Part shown: positions 11,941 through 23,755 of the stretch, one piece after another
Position numbering within the stretch: position 1 is the stretch's first letter
Layout of the letters: each line of letters opens with the position of its first letter
Assembly: GCF_011075055.1 (NCBI RefSeq)
Contig: NC_058137.1
Coordinates: 15,051,463 to 15,115,462 of the forward strand
Length of the DNA: 64,000 nt
Source of the DNA: Mangifera indica
Taxonomy: Eukaryota > Streptophyta > Magnoliopsida > Sapindales > Anacardiaceae
Direction of reading: 5' to 3'
Made by a program: the position numbers and the translations under genes
Notes under the pieces: model-generated
What the model saw: the letters and a program-made list of their open reading frames with translations, nothing else
Database searches by the model: none
What the model was told of the DNA's origin: nothing

Positions 11941-12482
11941 TCACAGGTCAGATTTCCTATCTTGATACTTCTATTTATATTTTAGTTGATTGTGGGGCTA
12001 CTCATTGTTTTGTAGCCAAGAGTTTGCTTGAGAGGTTAAAATTACAACCCGTTAGAATAACCTAGAGGATTATGATCGAGTTGCCTAATGGGGGGTCAAT
12101 CATTAGTGAGATGATGTTGTTAGGATAGAGTATTATGATTTAGGGTCGACAGTTACTAGTGGACCTGATTGTGTTCAAAATGCCAGATTTTGACATGATT
12201 TTAGGGATAGACTTTTTGGGGAGATACAGAGCTGAGATTGATTATAAAAAGAAAAAAGTGAGATTTAACTTAGACTTTGGAGATCAATTCAAGTTCGGTA
12301 AGGGTCATATCTGGAGTTTGATGATCAATATGTTAAAAGCTAGTAAAATGTTGAAAAATAGGTGTGCAGGATATTTGGCTCATGTAGTGAGCAAGGTTGA
12401 GTCAGGCCCAACTATTAAGGAGATACCAGTAGTACGTGAGTTTCCAAATGTGTTTCCAAGTGAGCTACCGGGATTAGCTCCC
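11941..12482 (+). pseudogene. gypsy-1 protease and linker
   Basis: An aspartic protease region with the active-site segment VDCGATHCF at about 11983-12012. The usual D-S/T-G reads D-C-G, which may weaken activity. It continues through 'DMILGIDFLG' (about 12192-12222), a typical flap-to-C-terminal motif of gypsy proteases. TAG codons interrupt it near 12063 and 12126. In the family it cleaves the polyprotein. Confidence 0.75.
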
Positions 12483-13189
12483 TAGCGAGAGATTGAGTTT
12501 AGTATAGAGTTGGCACCTGGCACAACACCTATTTCAAAAGCACCCTATCGAATGGCCTCTACCGAGTTATAAGAATTGAAGAAGCAACTTCAAGAGTTGT
12601 TAGATCATGGTTTTATCAGACCGAGCCATTCTCCTTAGGGAGCTCCCATCCTATTTGTGAAAAAGAAAGATGGGTCCATGAGGATGTGCATTGATTACAG
12701 AGAGCTCAATAAAGTCACAGTTAAGAACAAGTACCCGTTACCTAGGATTAATGACTTATTTGATTAGTTAAAGGGATCCATGGTCTTTTCCAAGATGGAT
12801 TTGAGATCTAGTTATCACCAGGTGAGAGTGGCAGAGAAGGATATACCCAAGACAACTTTCCGAATGAGGTATAGTCACTTTGAGTTTGTAGTGATGTCGT
12901 TCGGATTGATAAATGCCTCTGTGGTATTTATGGATTTGATGAACATGGTATTCCACGACTGTCTGGATAAATTTATTGTGGTATTCATTGATGATATCTT
13001 AGTATATTCTTACAATCGAGAAGAGCATGAACAACACTTAAGGTTTACCCTCCAGAGATTAAGAGAGAAATAATTATACGCCAAATTCTCAAAATGTGAA
13101 TTTTGCCTAGATAGAGTTACTTTTTTGGGGCATGTGATTTCAGCAAAGGGTATATCTGTGGATCCCAGTAAGATTGAGGCAATAGTTGA
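12483..13189 (+). pseudogene. gypsy-1 reverse transcriptase
   Basis: The RT palm and fingers are clear: '[18 protein letters not shown]' near 12655-12710, '[12 protein letters not shown]' near 12787, 'MSFGL', and the catalytic F-I-D-D box at 12984-12995, which is intact. In-frame stops at 12483 (TAG), near 12570, 12638, 12766, 13071 (TAA) and 13195 all sit where relatives have Gln, Lys or Trp, and most fit single C-to-T or G-to-A changes. Not functional. Confidence 0.85.
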
Positions 13190-13660
13190 ATGGTAGGACC
13201 AAAGACAGTCAAGGAGGTTCGTAGTTTCCTGGGTTTGACAGGATATTATAGGAGGTTTGTAGAAGGATTTGCCAAATTAGCTAGACCTCTTACAACCCTG
13301 ATAAAGAAAGCAACGCTATTTCAGTGGTTAAATACTTGTGAGACAAGCTTCCAAGAATTGAAAAAAAGATTGACTACTGCTCCGGTGTTAGTACTCCCAG
13401 AGGAGGGAGTTGAATACGATTTATACACTGATGCCTTACACAGTGGTTTAGGAGCAGTGTTGATACAGCGAGGCAAAGTGATAGCATATGCCTCAAGACA
13501 ATTGAAAGAATTTGAAACCCGATACCCCACTTATGATTTGGAGTTAGTAGCGGTAATTTTTGCTTTGAAAATCTGGAGACACTATTTGTATGGGGTAAGA
13601 TGTAATATTTATACTAACCATAAGAGTCTCAGATATTTCTTCACTCAAAAGTAGTTAAAT
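13190..13660 (+). pseudogene. gypsy-1 RNase H
   Basis: An open run of 154 codons with connection and RNase H domains: '[12 protein letters not shown]', 'YTDA' (first catalytic Asp, about 13420) and 'DLELVAV' (catalytic Glu, about 13540). The later catalytic Asp in the usual Y-T-D-H-K-S reads Asn (AAC at 13615-13617), a GAC-to-AAC change expected to abolish RNA cleavage. It ends at a TAG where relatives have Gln or Lys. Confidence 0.85.
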
Positions 13661-15120
13661 ATGAGAAAGAGACGATGGCTCGAGTTAGTAAAAGACTATG
13701 ACTATGATATTAAGTACCATCCATGCAAGGCTAATGTGGTTGTAGATGCCCTTAATAGAAATATGATGATATCACAACTGATGGTCCAAAGAGAAATTCA
13801 GAGAGATATGGACCAAGAGCAGATTGAGCTTATGATTGGAGCCCTCGCCAGATTAGAGATTCAACCCACTCTCATAGATGAGATTCGAGAAGCTCAGACA
13901 AGAGATGAGTGGTGTCAACAGAAAATTCAGAAAGTGCAAGAAGGTCTCGAGATAAAGTTTCAGGTATCCAATGGAGTTCTCAAATTTAGTGTATGTCCCT
14001 CAGATAATAGAATTGAGATAGAGAATTCTTGCAGAGGCTCATAGTTCTCTTTACACTGCCCACCCTAGGGTGTAAAGATGTATCAGGATTTAAAAAGATA
14101 TTTTTGGTAGTTAGGCAAGAAAAATGATATAGGCGAGTTTGTTACCAGATGTCTCACCTGTCAGCAAATTAAGGTCGAACACTAGAGACCTTCAAGGTTG
14201 TTTCAGCCTCTGCCTATTCTAAAATGGAAATGGGAGCATATCTCTATAGACTTTATTAGTAGACTCCCTAGAGTTCAGAATGGATACAATGCTATTTGGA
14301 TGATTGTGGATAGATTCACCAAGTCAGCTCATTTTCTGCCCATCAAAGATTTTACTACCATAGATCAGCTAGGGAGATTATATGTTAGAGAGATTATTAG
14401 ATTGCATGGGGTACCCAAGACCATAGTATCTGATCATGATACAAGATTTGTATCAGCTTTTTGGAAGAGTCTTCAAAGATCCTTGGGTACTAATTTAGCC
14501 TTTAGTACAGCCTATCATCCTCAAACGGATGGTCAGACAGAGAGGTTAATCAGATTTTGAAGGACATGTTGAGAGCTTGTTGCTTGGATCATAAAGCGAT
14601 ATAGGTAGAAATGTTACCCTTAGTAGAGTTTGCTTATAATAATAGCTACCAGACAACTATTCAGATGGCATCTTATGAGGCATCATATGGTAGAAGGTGT
14701 CGCTCTCCTCTCCATTGAGATGAGATAGGAGAGAGAAAAGTGTTATCCCGATCTCTTGGGCCTGAGTTGACCTAGAAAATGATTGATGATATCCAATTGA
14801 TCAGGCAGAGAATAAAACAGGCCCAGGATCGACAGAAAAGCTATGTAGATCGTCGACGCCGAGACTTGGAACTCAATGTAGGTGAATTTGTATTTGTAAA
14901 GGTTGCTCCATTCAAGCATTTGATAAGATTCGGAAAGAAGGGAAAACTAACTCCCAGATTTATTGGTCCATATGAGATAATTGAGAGAGTTGGTAAAGTG
15001 GCTTATAGATTGGCCTTACCAACGAGTATAGATCGGATTTATGATGTATTTCATGTCTCATCGTTAAGAAAATGTCTTGGTGATCATTCCCAGGTTGTGA
15101 ATACAGAAGATATTAAGTTA
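13661..15120 (+). pseudogene. gypsy-1 integrase
   Basis: N-terminal HHCC zinc-binding residues are spread over about 14035-14165 in shifted frames (H...H, then C-L-T-C). The catalytic core at 14198-14560 keeps its D-D-E: 'SIDFI', 'SDHDTRF' and the Glu of 'DGQTER'. The C-terminal part (14779-15100) contains 'FVKVAPFKH', 'GPYEIIERVG' and 'VFHVSSLRKC', the GPF/Y module typical of chromoviruses. Frameshifts and stops lie near 14070, 14110, 14558, 14590 and 14778. Confidence 0.85.
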
Positions 15121-15297
15121 TCAAAAGACCTTAGTTATGAAGAAAAATCAATTCAGATACTTGATAGGAGAATTAAACAACTAAGGAATCGATAGATTCC
15201 TCTAGTAAAGGTCCTATGGAGAAACCAAAAGGCAGAGGAGGCCACCTGGGAAATAGAGCAAACCATGAAGGAGAAGTATCCAGAGTTATTTTTGTGA
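15121..15297 (+). pseudogene. gypsy-1 chromodomain-like integrase tail
   Basis: After the GPF/Y module come 'IQILDRRIKQLRN', a TAG at 15193-15195, 'IPLVKVLWRN', 'EEATWE' and 'KEKYPELF', ending at TGA 15295-15297. The LVKVLW...EEATWE pattern is the divergent chromodomain of Tekay/Del-type plant elements, thought to guide insertion into heterochromatin. The single stop separates it from the integrase. Confidence 0.75.
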
Positions 15298-15319
15298 ATT
15301 CCGAGGACGAAATTATTGT

Positions 15320-15333
15320 GAGGGGGGAAGAGT
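15320..15333 (+). promoter_or_regulatory. gypsy-1 polypurine tract
   Basis: GAGGGGGGAAGAG lies immediately upstream of the 3' LTR start at 15334. This is the expected site for plus-strand priming. Confidence 0.85.
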
Positions 15334-17046
15334 TGTAATACCCTCAGGTATGTTCCAAGGGCAATTACGTCTTTTGACCCTGTTTAGAGATATTTCCAAT
15401 TGTATATGTGTGTTTTTAGTATATATAGATATATATAAAAGAAAAAAAATAATAATATATTGAAAAAGTATGGAGGAGAAAAGTCAAGAAAGGAAAACCT
15501 TTACCTTTTGCTTTCCTTTTGCTTTTTCGATCATTCTCTCGTCTCTTCCAGAAGAAGGCAGTCTTCTTCATTTCTTTGTTGCATTTTTAAGAACAGTGAG
15601 TGATTTTGGGAGGATTTTGGGAGGATTTTGGAAGATAAATAAGGAAGGAAAATATGAGGAAGCACTTTGGGAGCCTTAGTAACCAAAATATCTCTTCTTT
15701 TTCCCTTTTCCTATGTTTATATATATATTGGATGCATGTGATATGAATATGTTAGTATGTTTTGGTATTGATTTAAGGTGATTTTGGTGTTAAAGGAAAC
15801 AAAACAAAGAGAAGGAAGCCAACTTGTAAATATTTGGCTTGAAACAAGGTAAAGGGTATCATCCTTGATATGTTGCATGTTTTAGGCTTTTGGTTCCTTG
15901 GATCTATGTTATAAATGATGATTTTGAAGTTGAGAAATGTTGTTTTTCCATTTGGGATGTCTATGTGTGTGATTTTGTTCATGGCAGAAAGTTGCTAATA
16001 TTTATAGTTTTTGCCACTAAGTTCGTCCCATGTTTTGGCTGCTTTATCTGATGAATTATGAGTGCTATTATATCTTGTTGGAAATATATTTGAATCCTCT
16101 TTCCAATGATATATAGCTTGTATGAATTAGAGATCATTTGGACTGTTAAATATTGTATGAACTAAAAGGACTGTTTTACCAAATAAACAGAGGAGGCAGT
16201 TTTGCCACTGATTTCATCTCACGTTTTGACTATCTTATCTATGGATTTATAAGTGCTATTATATCTTGTTGAAAAGCTCTTTTAAGTCTCCTTTCAGTGA
16301 TATATAGCTTGTATGAATTGTGGATTATTTGGATTGGTAAATATTGCATGAACCATAAGGACTACTTTACCAAATAAACAGAGAAGGCAGTTTTTGTCAC
16401 TGATTTTATCTCACGTTTTGACTACCTTATATATTGAATTATAAGTGTTATTATAGCTTGTTGGAAATAGCTTTGAATCCTCTTTTCAACGATATATAGC
16501 TTGTATGAATTATAAACCGTTTGGGCTGTTAAATTGCATGAAAAAAAAGGTTGCCCTACCAAATGACTGTTCTGTGAACAATATTTCGTAGCTTTGGGCA
16601 GGAAAGAAAGAAAGAAAAGGAGGAGAAAAAGGAAAGGAAGAAGAAAGGAAAGGAAAGAAAGGAAAGAAAAAAAAAGAAAAGAAAAGAAAAAAAGAAAAGC
16701 AAGAAACGGAATTTGGGGCTCAAGATTTAGGGGTCATCTCAAGAGTAATGTCTGGTAAGTTATGAATAAATTTAGATGGAAGCAAAATTAGTAAGATATA
16801 AGACCCACATGCATGCTATAAATTATGAGGGGGCACTTTACACTACACTGCCTGTAGTAGAGCACGTCCGCAGTAGGACACGTCCGTAGTAGGACATAGA
16901 CCCTTAGTAAGGTCCGCTCGCAATAGAGCTCAATTCAGATTCAGAAATAGTGTAGTGAAAGAAAGAAAGAGAGCTCGAGCTTAGAAAAGTGCCAAATCCC
17001 TATAGTTAGCTTCTAGAAAGTATCAAATAGACACCAGATGGGATAA
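15334..17046 (+). repeat. gypsy-1 3' LTR, truncated
   Basis: Starts TGTAATACCCTCAGG and follows the 5' LTR with scattered, mostly transition differences (about four in the first 80 bases). It keeps a longer GTAGTAGG repeat series (16848-16935) than the 5' LTR. Homology stops at 'ACACCAGATGGGATAAA', equivalent to about 10000 in the 5' LTR, so about 590 bases are missing. Confidence 0.85.
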
Positions 17047-17091
17047 AAGTGTCAAATCCCTATAGTTAGCTTCTAGAAAAGTGCCAAATCA
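17047..17091 (+). repeat. Short duplication at the deletion junction
   Basis: 'CAAATCCCTATAGTTAGCTT' of 16992-17011 is repeated here directly before copia-1 sequence resumes. This looks like filler DNA at an end-joining junction. Confidence 0.65.
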
Positions 17092-18550
17092 CTAATATAT
17101 TCAGATGTATGTAAATCATTTAAAGAAATGACAAAAGGTGGTTTCCAATACTTCATCATCTTTACCAATGATTATTCAAGGTATGGGTATGTGTATTTGA
17201 TGAAATAAAAATCTAAATACTTTAAAATGTTCAAGGAATTCAAAATTGAAGTAGAGAAACAATCCAGAAAAAATGTTAAGACTTTACGATCAGATCATAG
17301 AGATGAATATTTGAGTATGAAATTTCAAGATTATCTGAAGGAAAATGGAATCATATCTAAAATGGCCCTTTTGTACACACCACAACACAATGGTGTATTA
17401 GAAATGAGGAATCATACCTTTATTGGATATGGTACAATCCATAAGGAGTTCTACGGACCTACCAAAGTCATTGTAAGGATATGCATTGCTTACTGCTCCA
17501 TATATTTTAAATAAAATATTGTCCAAATTTGGTTAGAAAAAACCATATGAGATGTGGTATGACAAACCTCTTAATATTAATTATCATAAAATTTGGGAAT
17601 GTCTAGCTTATGAAAAATAAGTTTAAAATTGATAAGTTGGATGTTAAGTTTGAAAAGAGTCGATTCATAAGATATCCTAAGGATTGTTTAGGATATTATT
17701 TTAACTTCCTAATTGATTAAATAATTTTGATCAGTAGAAATGCACACTTCTTATAGAAAGACTTCTTATAAGAAAGAGGTACTAGAAAAAGAATAGAGTT
17801 CAAAGAAATTTTCTAAGAGCTTTAAATCAAATAAGCTAAGCCAAGAAAGTCCTCTCAATAGACTTTTACATATGATGTAACAATTCTAGTTTGAAGATCT
17901 TCTAGAGTATCAAAACCTCTAGATATATATAGATTTCTTAATAAACAAGATTTCGAATCCTTAGTGGAAGAAATAGATCATGGTGATGATCTTGAAAGTT
18001 ATGAGAAAGCTATACTAGATACTGATTCAAGTAGATGGCTAGAAGCTATGAATTCTAAAATAAAATTCATGCATGCTAATCAAGTATAGGCATTTGTTAA
18101 ACCACTAGAAGGAATTGTTTCTATAAGTTATAAGTGGGTCTTCAAAAGAAAGATTAGTAAGGATGATAGGTAGAGACCTATAAAGCTTGACTGGTCGCAA
18201 AGGTTATACTCAGAAACAAGGGTTAGATTATGAGAAAACTTTTTCGCCTGTAGCTATGATTAAATCCATTTAGATAATACTAGTCATTACTGTATACTAT
18301 GATTAAAAGATTTGGCAAATGGATGTCAAAATTGTATCCCTCAATGGATTCATTAAGGAAAACATAAATATGGAACAATCTATTGGTTTTGTATCCATTG
18401 TTGAAAGATATAAAGTATGCAAGTTGCAATAATCCATTTATGGATTGAAGTAGGTTTCAAAGATCTAGAACATCTAATTCGATGAACTTGTTATATGTGT
18501 CTTTAGAATTCATACTTATAGAGATAAAACAAAAAGGATAATTGGATTTT
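17092..18550 (+). pseudogene. copia-1 pol remnant (integrase core and reverse transcriptase)
   Basis: Collinear with copia-2 from about 25635. The integrase core is visible at 17100-17520 ('YFIIFTNDYSRYG', 'LRSDHRDEY', 'TPQHNGVLE'). The RT start follows at 18000-18150 ('WLEAMNSKI', 'YKWVFKRK'), then 'VWQMDVK'-like residues in broken frames. About 180 bases around the RT catalytic box are missing at 18484, compared with 27015-27198. Homology ends near 18550, inside the region just after the RT core. Many stops; not functional. Confidence 0.75.
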
Positions 18551-18558
18551 AGGGTAGG

Positions 18559-20990
18559 TGTCTTAGAGCCAATCATATTTTACATTTGTGAATGTAATTT
18601 TATATTGATCATTAATAAAAGGATTTAGTGTTATTATATTCATGTGTTTAATTATATGATGGTAAAAATAGCATGCCCTTAGAATGGTAAAACGATGATA
18701 AGAGGATTAGACGACTAATCATAGGAATCCTATATACATATTAAGTGGTCATTCTAAAAATATTCATAATCTCGACATTACAATGAAAATGGGGCATATG
18801 TACTGATGATAAGATTATCATAGTGTTGAATGACCTTACCAAAAGTGATGATAGTTCTTTCGTATCGAAGTTGTTATAAACAGTTTGGTATAACACATAG
18901 GTGCACATTGTAGACATGTTCATCATACTAACCCGATGAGAGGATATCTATATGGTTGGTTTCTTTAATGCTTATAGAATGAATCCTCTAAACACCACAG
19001 GTGCATACGATTCCTTGATTTGAGGTCAGTAGACCGTCTTATGTAAGGATTGATATGGTTTGATTAGGGTAACTATAAAAGTAGTTATCAACCATATCAT
19101 GAGATACATAGAGACTAATGTTAATCAATAAAGGGTTGTCACTCTTGAACACAAGAGAAGATATCTCATACAAGAATATTGAATGACATCTATGATTACT
19201 TGAATCTGTGACCATAATAAGATAAGGTTGTAATCTAATCTGTATTGGTTATTGATGTATATAAGTTCATATGGAAGAACTACTGAGATAGACATATTTA
19301 TATATCTCAACCTTGAGAGATATTGGTTTGATGAAAGGATTAAATTACATGTAATTATGATGTTGTAAAAGCTTAAGAGATATCTATTGACACTTTATCA
19401 TTTTGATAGCCATGATGCTTTACTAGAGGCTAATCTTGGTTTGTGTTCTAACTTGACTTGAATCCAAACACAACTAACTTGATAGAGAGCTTATGGGTCA
19501 CACGTATAAAAGAGTTTAATCAAACTCAAAGGTGCAGATTGTTTATTCATAATCTTGGTGTTTAAGGTTAAGAGAAAGGTTGTGAATGGACTAGGTTTGA
19601 GTATTTGGGGTTGAAAATTCCAATTGGCCATGCTTTGACCAAGTGTACAACCATGCACCTTAATATGCCAGCCGTGCACTTGGCAGGATAGTGTTAGCCA
19701 TGCATATACATGATACCAACTGATACCATAACGAAAAAAACATGTCAGCCGACATATACATGCGGTGCCCTCTATGTAAGCTTTTGCCCATGTCGACCAA
19801 CACACACATGTAAAGTCAACTATGTAAGTGTTTTTGGTGAAATGCCAATTATGCATATTTACATACCAACTGTTTATGCGTGTTGATGAGTGTCATGCTT
19901 GGTTGAAATTTCAGCCATACTTGGATACTTGCATATATAAATTAAAACGTGAGTTTGAGAAATATATACAACACAAACATGGAGAACCCTAGTTGCCACT
20001 CTCTCTATTTTATCCTTCTCATGAACACATCTGTCCAGCCAGAGAGCCTTAGTTGCTTTTTCACTTGGATTTCCTCTCTTTTGTATTTGTGCTCTATGTG
20101 CATACGAAGGTGCTGCCTCATGAAGGTTGAATAACGTATTATCTCAAGCCATATGAAGTTTGAAGAAGCACTGACACATGTATAAAAACTAAATGCCTTA
20201 TGAGTGTTTCTTCATGTTCCATGAATTTTATGATTAAAATTGTTATCCTAGTTAGGGTTTTTCAGGATTCTTTGATTTTAGTTTTAAATTTTGTTATCTT
20301 GTTAGTTATCGATACCCTGAAAAACCTTACAGTGGTACAAATGACATTGTTTAGCAAACTTTTCATGAAAATTATACCAATAGTTGTTTTGATTAATTCT
20401 ATATCTTGATTGCATGTAATTGAAATTAATCACAACTGAATTAGTAAAGATAATTTGTAGTCATGTTGTTACACAATTATAGAGTATCTTGTATAGCGTA
20501 AACTTTGCTAAATTATTAAGTGATTGTTTTTGAATTTTTGTTTAAATTTTCTTGACAAATGCATATTTCAATAGGTTGAATACCATAGGTTTTGTATTGT
20601 TGCATGAAATCACCCTTGAAACGTATTATTACATAATCCTAGGGTGGTTGTTGGGGTAAACACAGTTTACGGATTGTATTCTCTCACTCCGATGAATTGG
20701 TTTGCCTGAAGGTGGAATATTTTTAGAATTTTTCATTAGTAAAAAATCCAAAAATTTGATTTTGGAAAGCCCATCATGCATGATTAGAACCAAACCATGC
20801 ATGGTAGGTGCCACCATTTATGGTTGTGTATTGGCATGTTTTATATTTACATTGTAGAATGTATGTATAAGTTTTATTTTGTAAGTATTAACTAAAATGC
20901 GGCTTAAATTTTGATAAGACTGATTAATAAAAACCTCGATTTAAATATTAAGTCTAAAGATTTGATTGGTGCCTTCTAAAGATTTTGAGG
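18559..20990 (+). mobile_element. LTR-like DNA, probably another copia family
   Basis: It starts TGTCTTAGAGCCAATCA. 'AGCCAATCA' shortly after TGT, followed by an 'AATAAAAGGATTT' run, is in my experience the common start of several plant copia LTRs. No coding potential: the 121-codon minus frame at 19491-19856 has no recognisable domain. Part of it (19279-19455) recurs at 20985-21165, and about 19600-19930 recurs inverted near 30120-30290. The right boundary is uncertain. Confidence 0.45.
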
Positions 20991-21165
20991 AATTACTGAT
21001 ATAGACATATTTTTATGTCTCGGCCTCTTGAGATATTGATTATTGAAAAGATAGAATTACACGTAATTGTGATATTATAAAAGTTTAAGAGATGTCCGTT
21101 GACACTCTATTATTCAGGTGGCTATTACACTTTGTTAATGGCTAATCTTGGTTTGTGTTAGACAA
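20985..21165 (+). repeat. Second copy of 19279-19455
   Basis: Shares 'GATATAGACATATTT', 'TTACA(C/T)GTAATT' and 'GGCTAATCTTGGTTTGTGTT' in order with 19279-19455. It abuts the copia-2 5' LTR, so it is either the true left part of that LTR or a recombination product. Confidence 0.7.
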
Positions 21166-21865
21166 GCAATACTAGTCATGTGTTATTTGTATGTGGAGAA
21201 GAATGATGGTCAAGATAGGGTCTATTGACTTAGAAAGGATTAGGTTTTGAATATTTGTTGATTCGATCTGGATTTGAGTTCTGAAAAGAGCATTGATAAA
21301 TATTAGAAATCGAATATTTGGCCAGAGCATAATGTAAGTCATGCAAAGGATGTTTGTTATGACATATTTTGAATATTTAAATTGATGATTCGTAAAGAAT
21401 TGAAATTAGGACTTTGATAATCCATGAGTCTAAAATCAATCTAGATTGGACAACGAAAGGATATTATTTACATGAAACATATAATAAGAGATTTAGATTT
21501 GATGAAACATTTCTTCATTGTGGTTTAAGGGCTATGACACATTACTAGATGTTTAACATAGTTGTTGAGTTTGCAAACACATTTTCATATTGTTTGAAAA
21601 ATGAATCATGGTTATGCCACGATGAACCTAAAGAGTCACACCAATAAACCAAGCTTGCAAAAAGGGGAATCAATCATTCGGGGTTGACTAGCACCTTCTA
21701 AAGAATAATAAGAATCATATAAAATGTTATATGGGTGCAAAGATAACATCTTAAAAGTTAAGGTATTAGTGAGATGGAATTAATGTGGCTAAAATATATT
21801 AGATATACATACATACATACATACATACATACATACATACATACATACATACATACATACATACA

Positions 21866-21956
<91 letters not shown>

Positions 21957-22336
21957 CAAATCTTTAAATCAACATTTTAGTAAGCCAAAAGCAAAATTTT
22001 AGAAAACCACATCTAACTACTATTATACAAGAATGAAGTAGTTCATTCACAAAAAGACTTTGTCCACTTTAAACTAAAATTCTCTTAAGAAAATTGCAAA
22101 ACTCTCTCCCCTCTCTCTACCTTATAATCAAGGTCGTTTTTTGGCTTAGTGGTAGACCTTCTTTGGAGGTCTTGCAAGTGGGAGACTTATTCCACCATCC
22201 TATATATACATATATGAGGCAAAAGAGTAGGTAAAATCCTTATTCTTTATTTCTTTTGCAAATATATGCTTTGATTTTTTCTCTCTTAACATGTATGTTT
22301 GTTTTGCATTTATTCTCTTCACCCAATTTTTCAAAA
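21165..22336 (+). repeat. copia-2 5' LTR
   Basis: Collinear with 28120-29160: 'GTCATGTGTTATTTGTATGTGGAG', 'TTTGGCCAGAGCATAATG', 'CTTTGGAGGTCTTGCAAGTGGGAGACT'. It ends directly before the primer binding site. It carries a (CATA)n-(TA)n expansion that the 3' copy lacks. The left edge is not resolved. Confidence 0.8.
21806..21954. repeat. Compound (CATA)n(TA)n microsatellite
   Basis: About 88 bases of TACA repeat followed by about 60 bases of TA. The same position in the 3' LTR (about 28760) holds only a short 'ATATATATATGTGCATG' run. Confidence 0.97.
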
Positions 22337-22350
22337 TGGTATCAAAGCAT
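22337..22350 (+). promoter_or_regulatory. copia-2 primer binding site
   Basis: TGGTATCAAAGCAT matches the plant initiator tRNA-Met complement with one change and sits directly after the LTR. Confidence 0.8.
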
Positions 22351-23024
22351 GGTTAAGCTCCTTGCATGTCTTTTTGAAGCTAAATATATGATTTGTATGC
22401 ATAAGGGTATGTATATATACGATATGTGTACATGCATGTTGTTAGTTTGCTAGGAAATTGAGCTTTTCAAGCATGTTTTGCTTTATAACTCTTGGCTGAA
22501 TCTTTCTTGTCTAAGTTTTATTTCTTTTCTCATGTTCTAATGATTTTAAGATGAAGAATGTGTACTTTAAGGCATGTATATGATTAAGTGCTCATAAGAT
22601 GCATGTATACATTTGCCTTTTAGCTTGAGAATTGAAATTAAATCTTAAAATTTTTATTAATGCATGTTGGTTGGATGTATATGATGATGTACATTAGAAA
22701 ATTTATGATAATTTTGTGTATTGTATATAAAATGCATGAATTAAGGGCATGCATATGCATTTATGGTATATGCATAGGAAAGTTTAATGTATGGAGATAT
22801 ATTAATATATTTGCATATACATATTGAAATGTTCATAAAAAAAAAAATTGGACTTTTCAAGTTCACATTTGGACATAATAAACGGTGTTTTAATGTTGAT
22901 TAAGACACTTGGGTGAAGATTAAGATGCATATGATTAATGTAATTGCATATAATATGTGCATGTTATTTTGTATGGTGATGGATGTGTATGAGCCATTTT
23001 GTTCACTTTAGTGAATGAAAGATT

Positions 23025-23275
23025 GTGTACAAAAATCAACTTACATTTATGTGATTAAGTGTGTTAGTTGAATGCAAATTGTGTACAAGAATAAACTTGC
23101 ATTAATGTGATTAAGTGCATTAGTTGAATAAAAGATTATGTGCAATAATCAACTTGCATTAATATGATTAGTGCATTAGTAGAATGAGACATTGTGTACA
23201 AGTATCAACTTATATTAATATAATTGAGTGTATGAGTTGATAAAAGTGCACAAAGTCAACTAATATTTAATGTTG
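23025..23275 (+). repeat. Tandem repeat of about 55 bp, five degenerate copies
   Basis: Units start GTGTACAAA-like at 23025, 23081, 23140, 23194 and 23246, each followed by 'ATCAACTT.CATTAAT.TGATTAAGTG.(A/G)TTAG(T)TGAAT'. I do not see this array in the copia-1 leader. Confidence 0.85.
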
Positions 23276-23755
23276 ATTAAATGTGAAAGTTGTTATACTC
23301 TAGTGTTAGGTAAATGTTACTTAAAATAAATATTATGAATATTTGAATAATACACGTCATGTCATGTATGCTTAAAAAATTGAAATAATTTGATTGTAAT
23401 ATTCTTTTAATTAAGGGGTTTGTATTAAATAACCCTATTCCATTTGTTTAATTTTATTTTATTGGGTCTGTGCACCTTAGTTTTGAATGAAGTCAGAGCA
23501 AATGGACAAGGACTCGAAGATGATTTGGATAGCTATTCAAATGAAGATATAGACTTAGATGAATAGTTTGTCATTAGGTTGTAATTTTGAAAGCCTCATG
23601 ATCATCCCACCATGTTTTAAATTAAACATCTTGAGATATATATATATGAGATGTTTAATTGAACTTAATTAAAATTAAGTTAAACCTAAATCTCCCTAAT
23701 CTATGTTTTCTATCATGGGATAATAAATTCTATAACATAAATTTTAATATCCCAA

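Larger units (their letters stand above)
8336..17046 (+). mobile_element. gypsy-1: Ty3/gypsy chromovirus, probably Tekay/Del-like, nested in copia-1
   Basis: LTR, primer binding site, gag, protease, reverse transcriptase, RNase H, integrase, chromodomain-like tail, polypurine tract and truncated LTR occur in the order typical of plant chromoviruses. It lies in the same orientation inside copia-1 gag. The 5' LTR is complete at 2256 bases; the 3' LTR lacks about its last 590 bases. The polyprotein is riddled with stops. Clade assignment rests on domain order and the C-terminal chromodomain-like segment, not on a tree. Confidence 0.9.

Noticed and set aside
8336..17046. gypsy-1 considered as an endogenous pararetrovirus or retrovirus
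   Set aside because: It has two LTRs, integrase after RNase H, a chromodomain-like tail and no extra coding region for an envelope or movement protein.
19491..19856. 121-codon minus frame with several Cys and Trp
   Set aside because: Lies in LTR-like DNA, has no domain I recognise, and the related inverted segment near 30120 does not keep it open.
21774..21956. YIHT-repeat protein
   Set aside because: Pure translation of the CATA/TA microsatellite.
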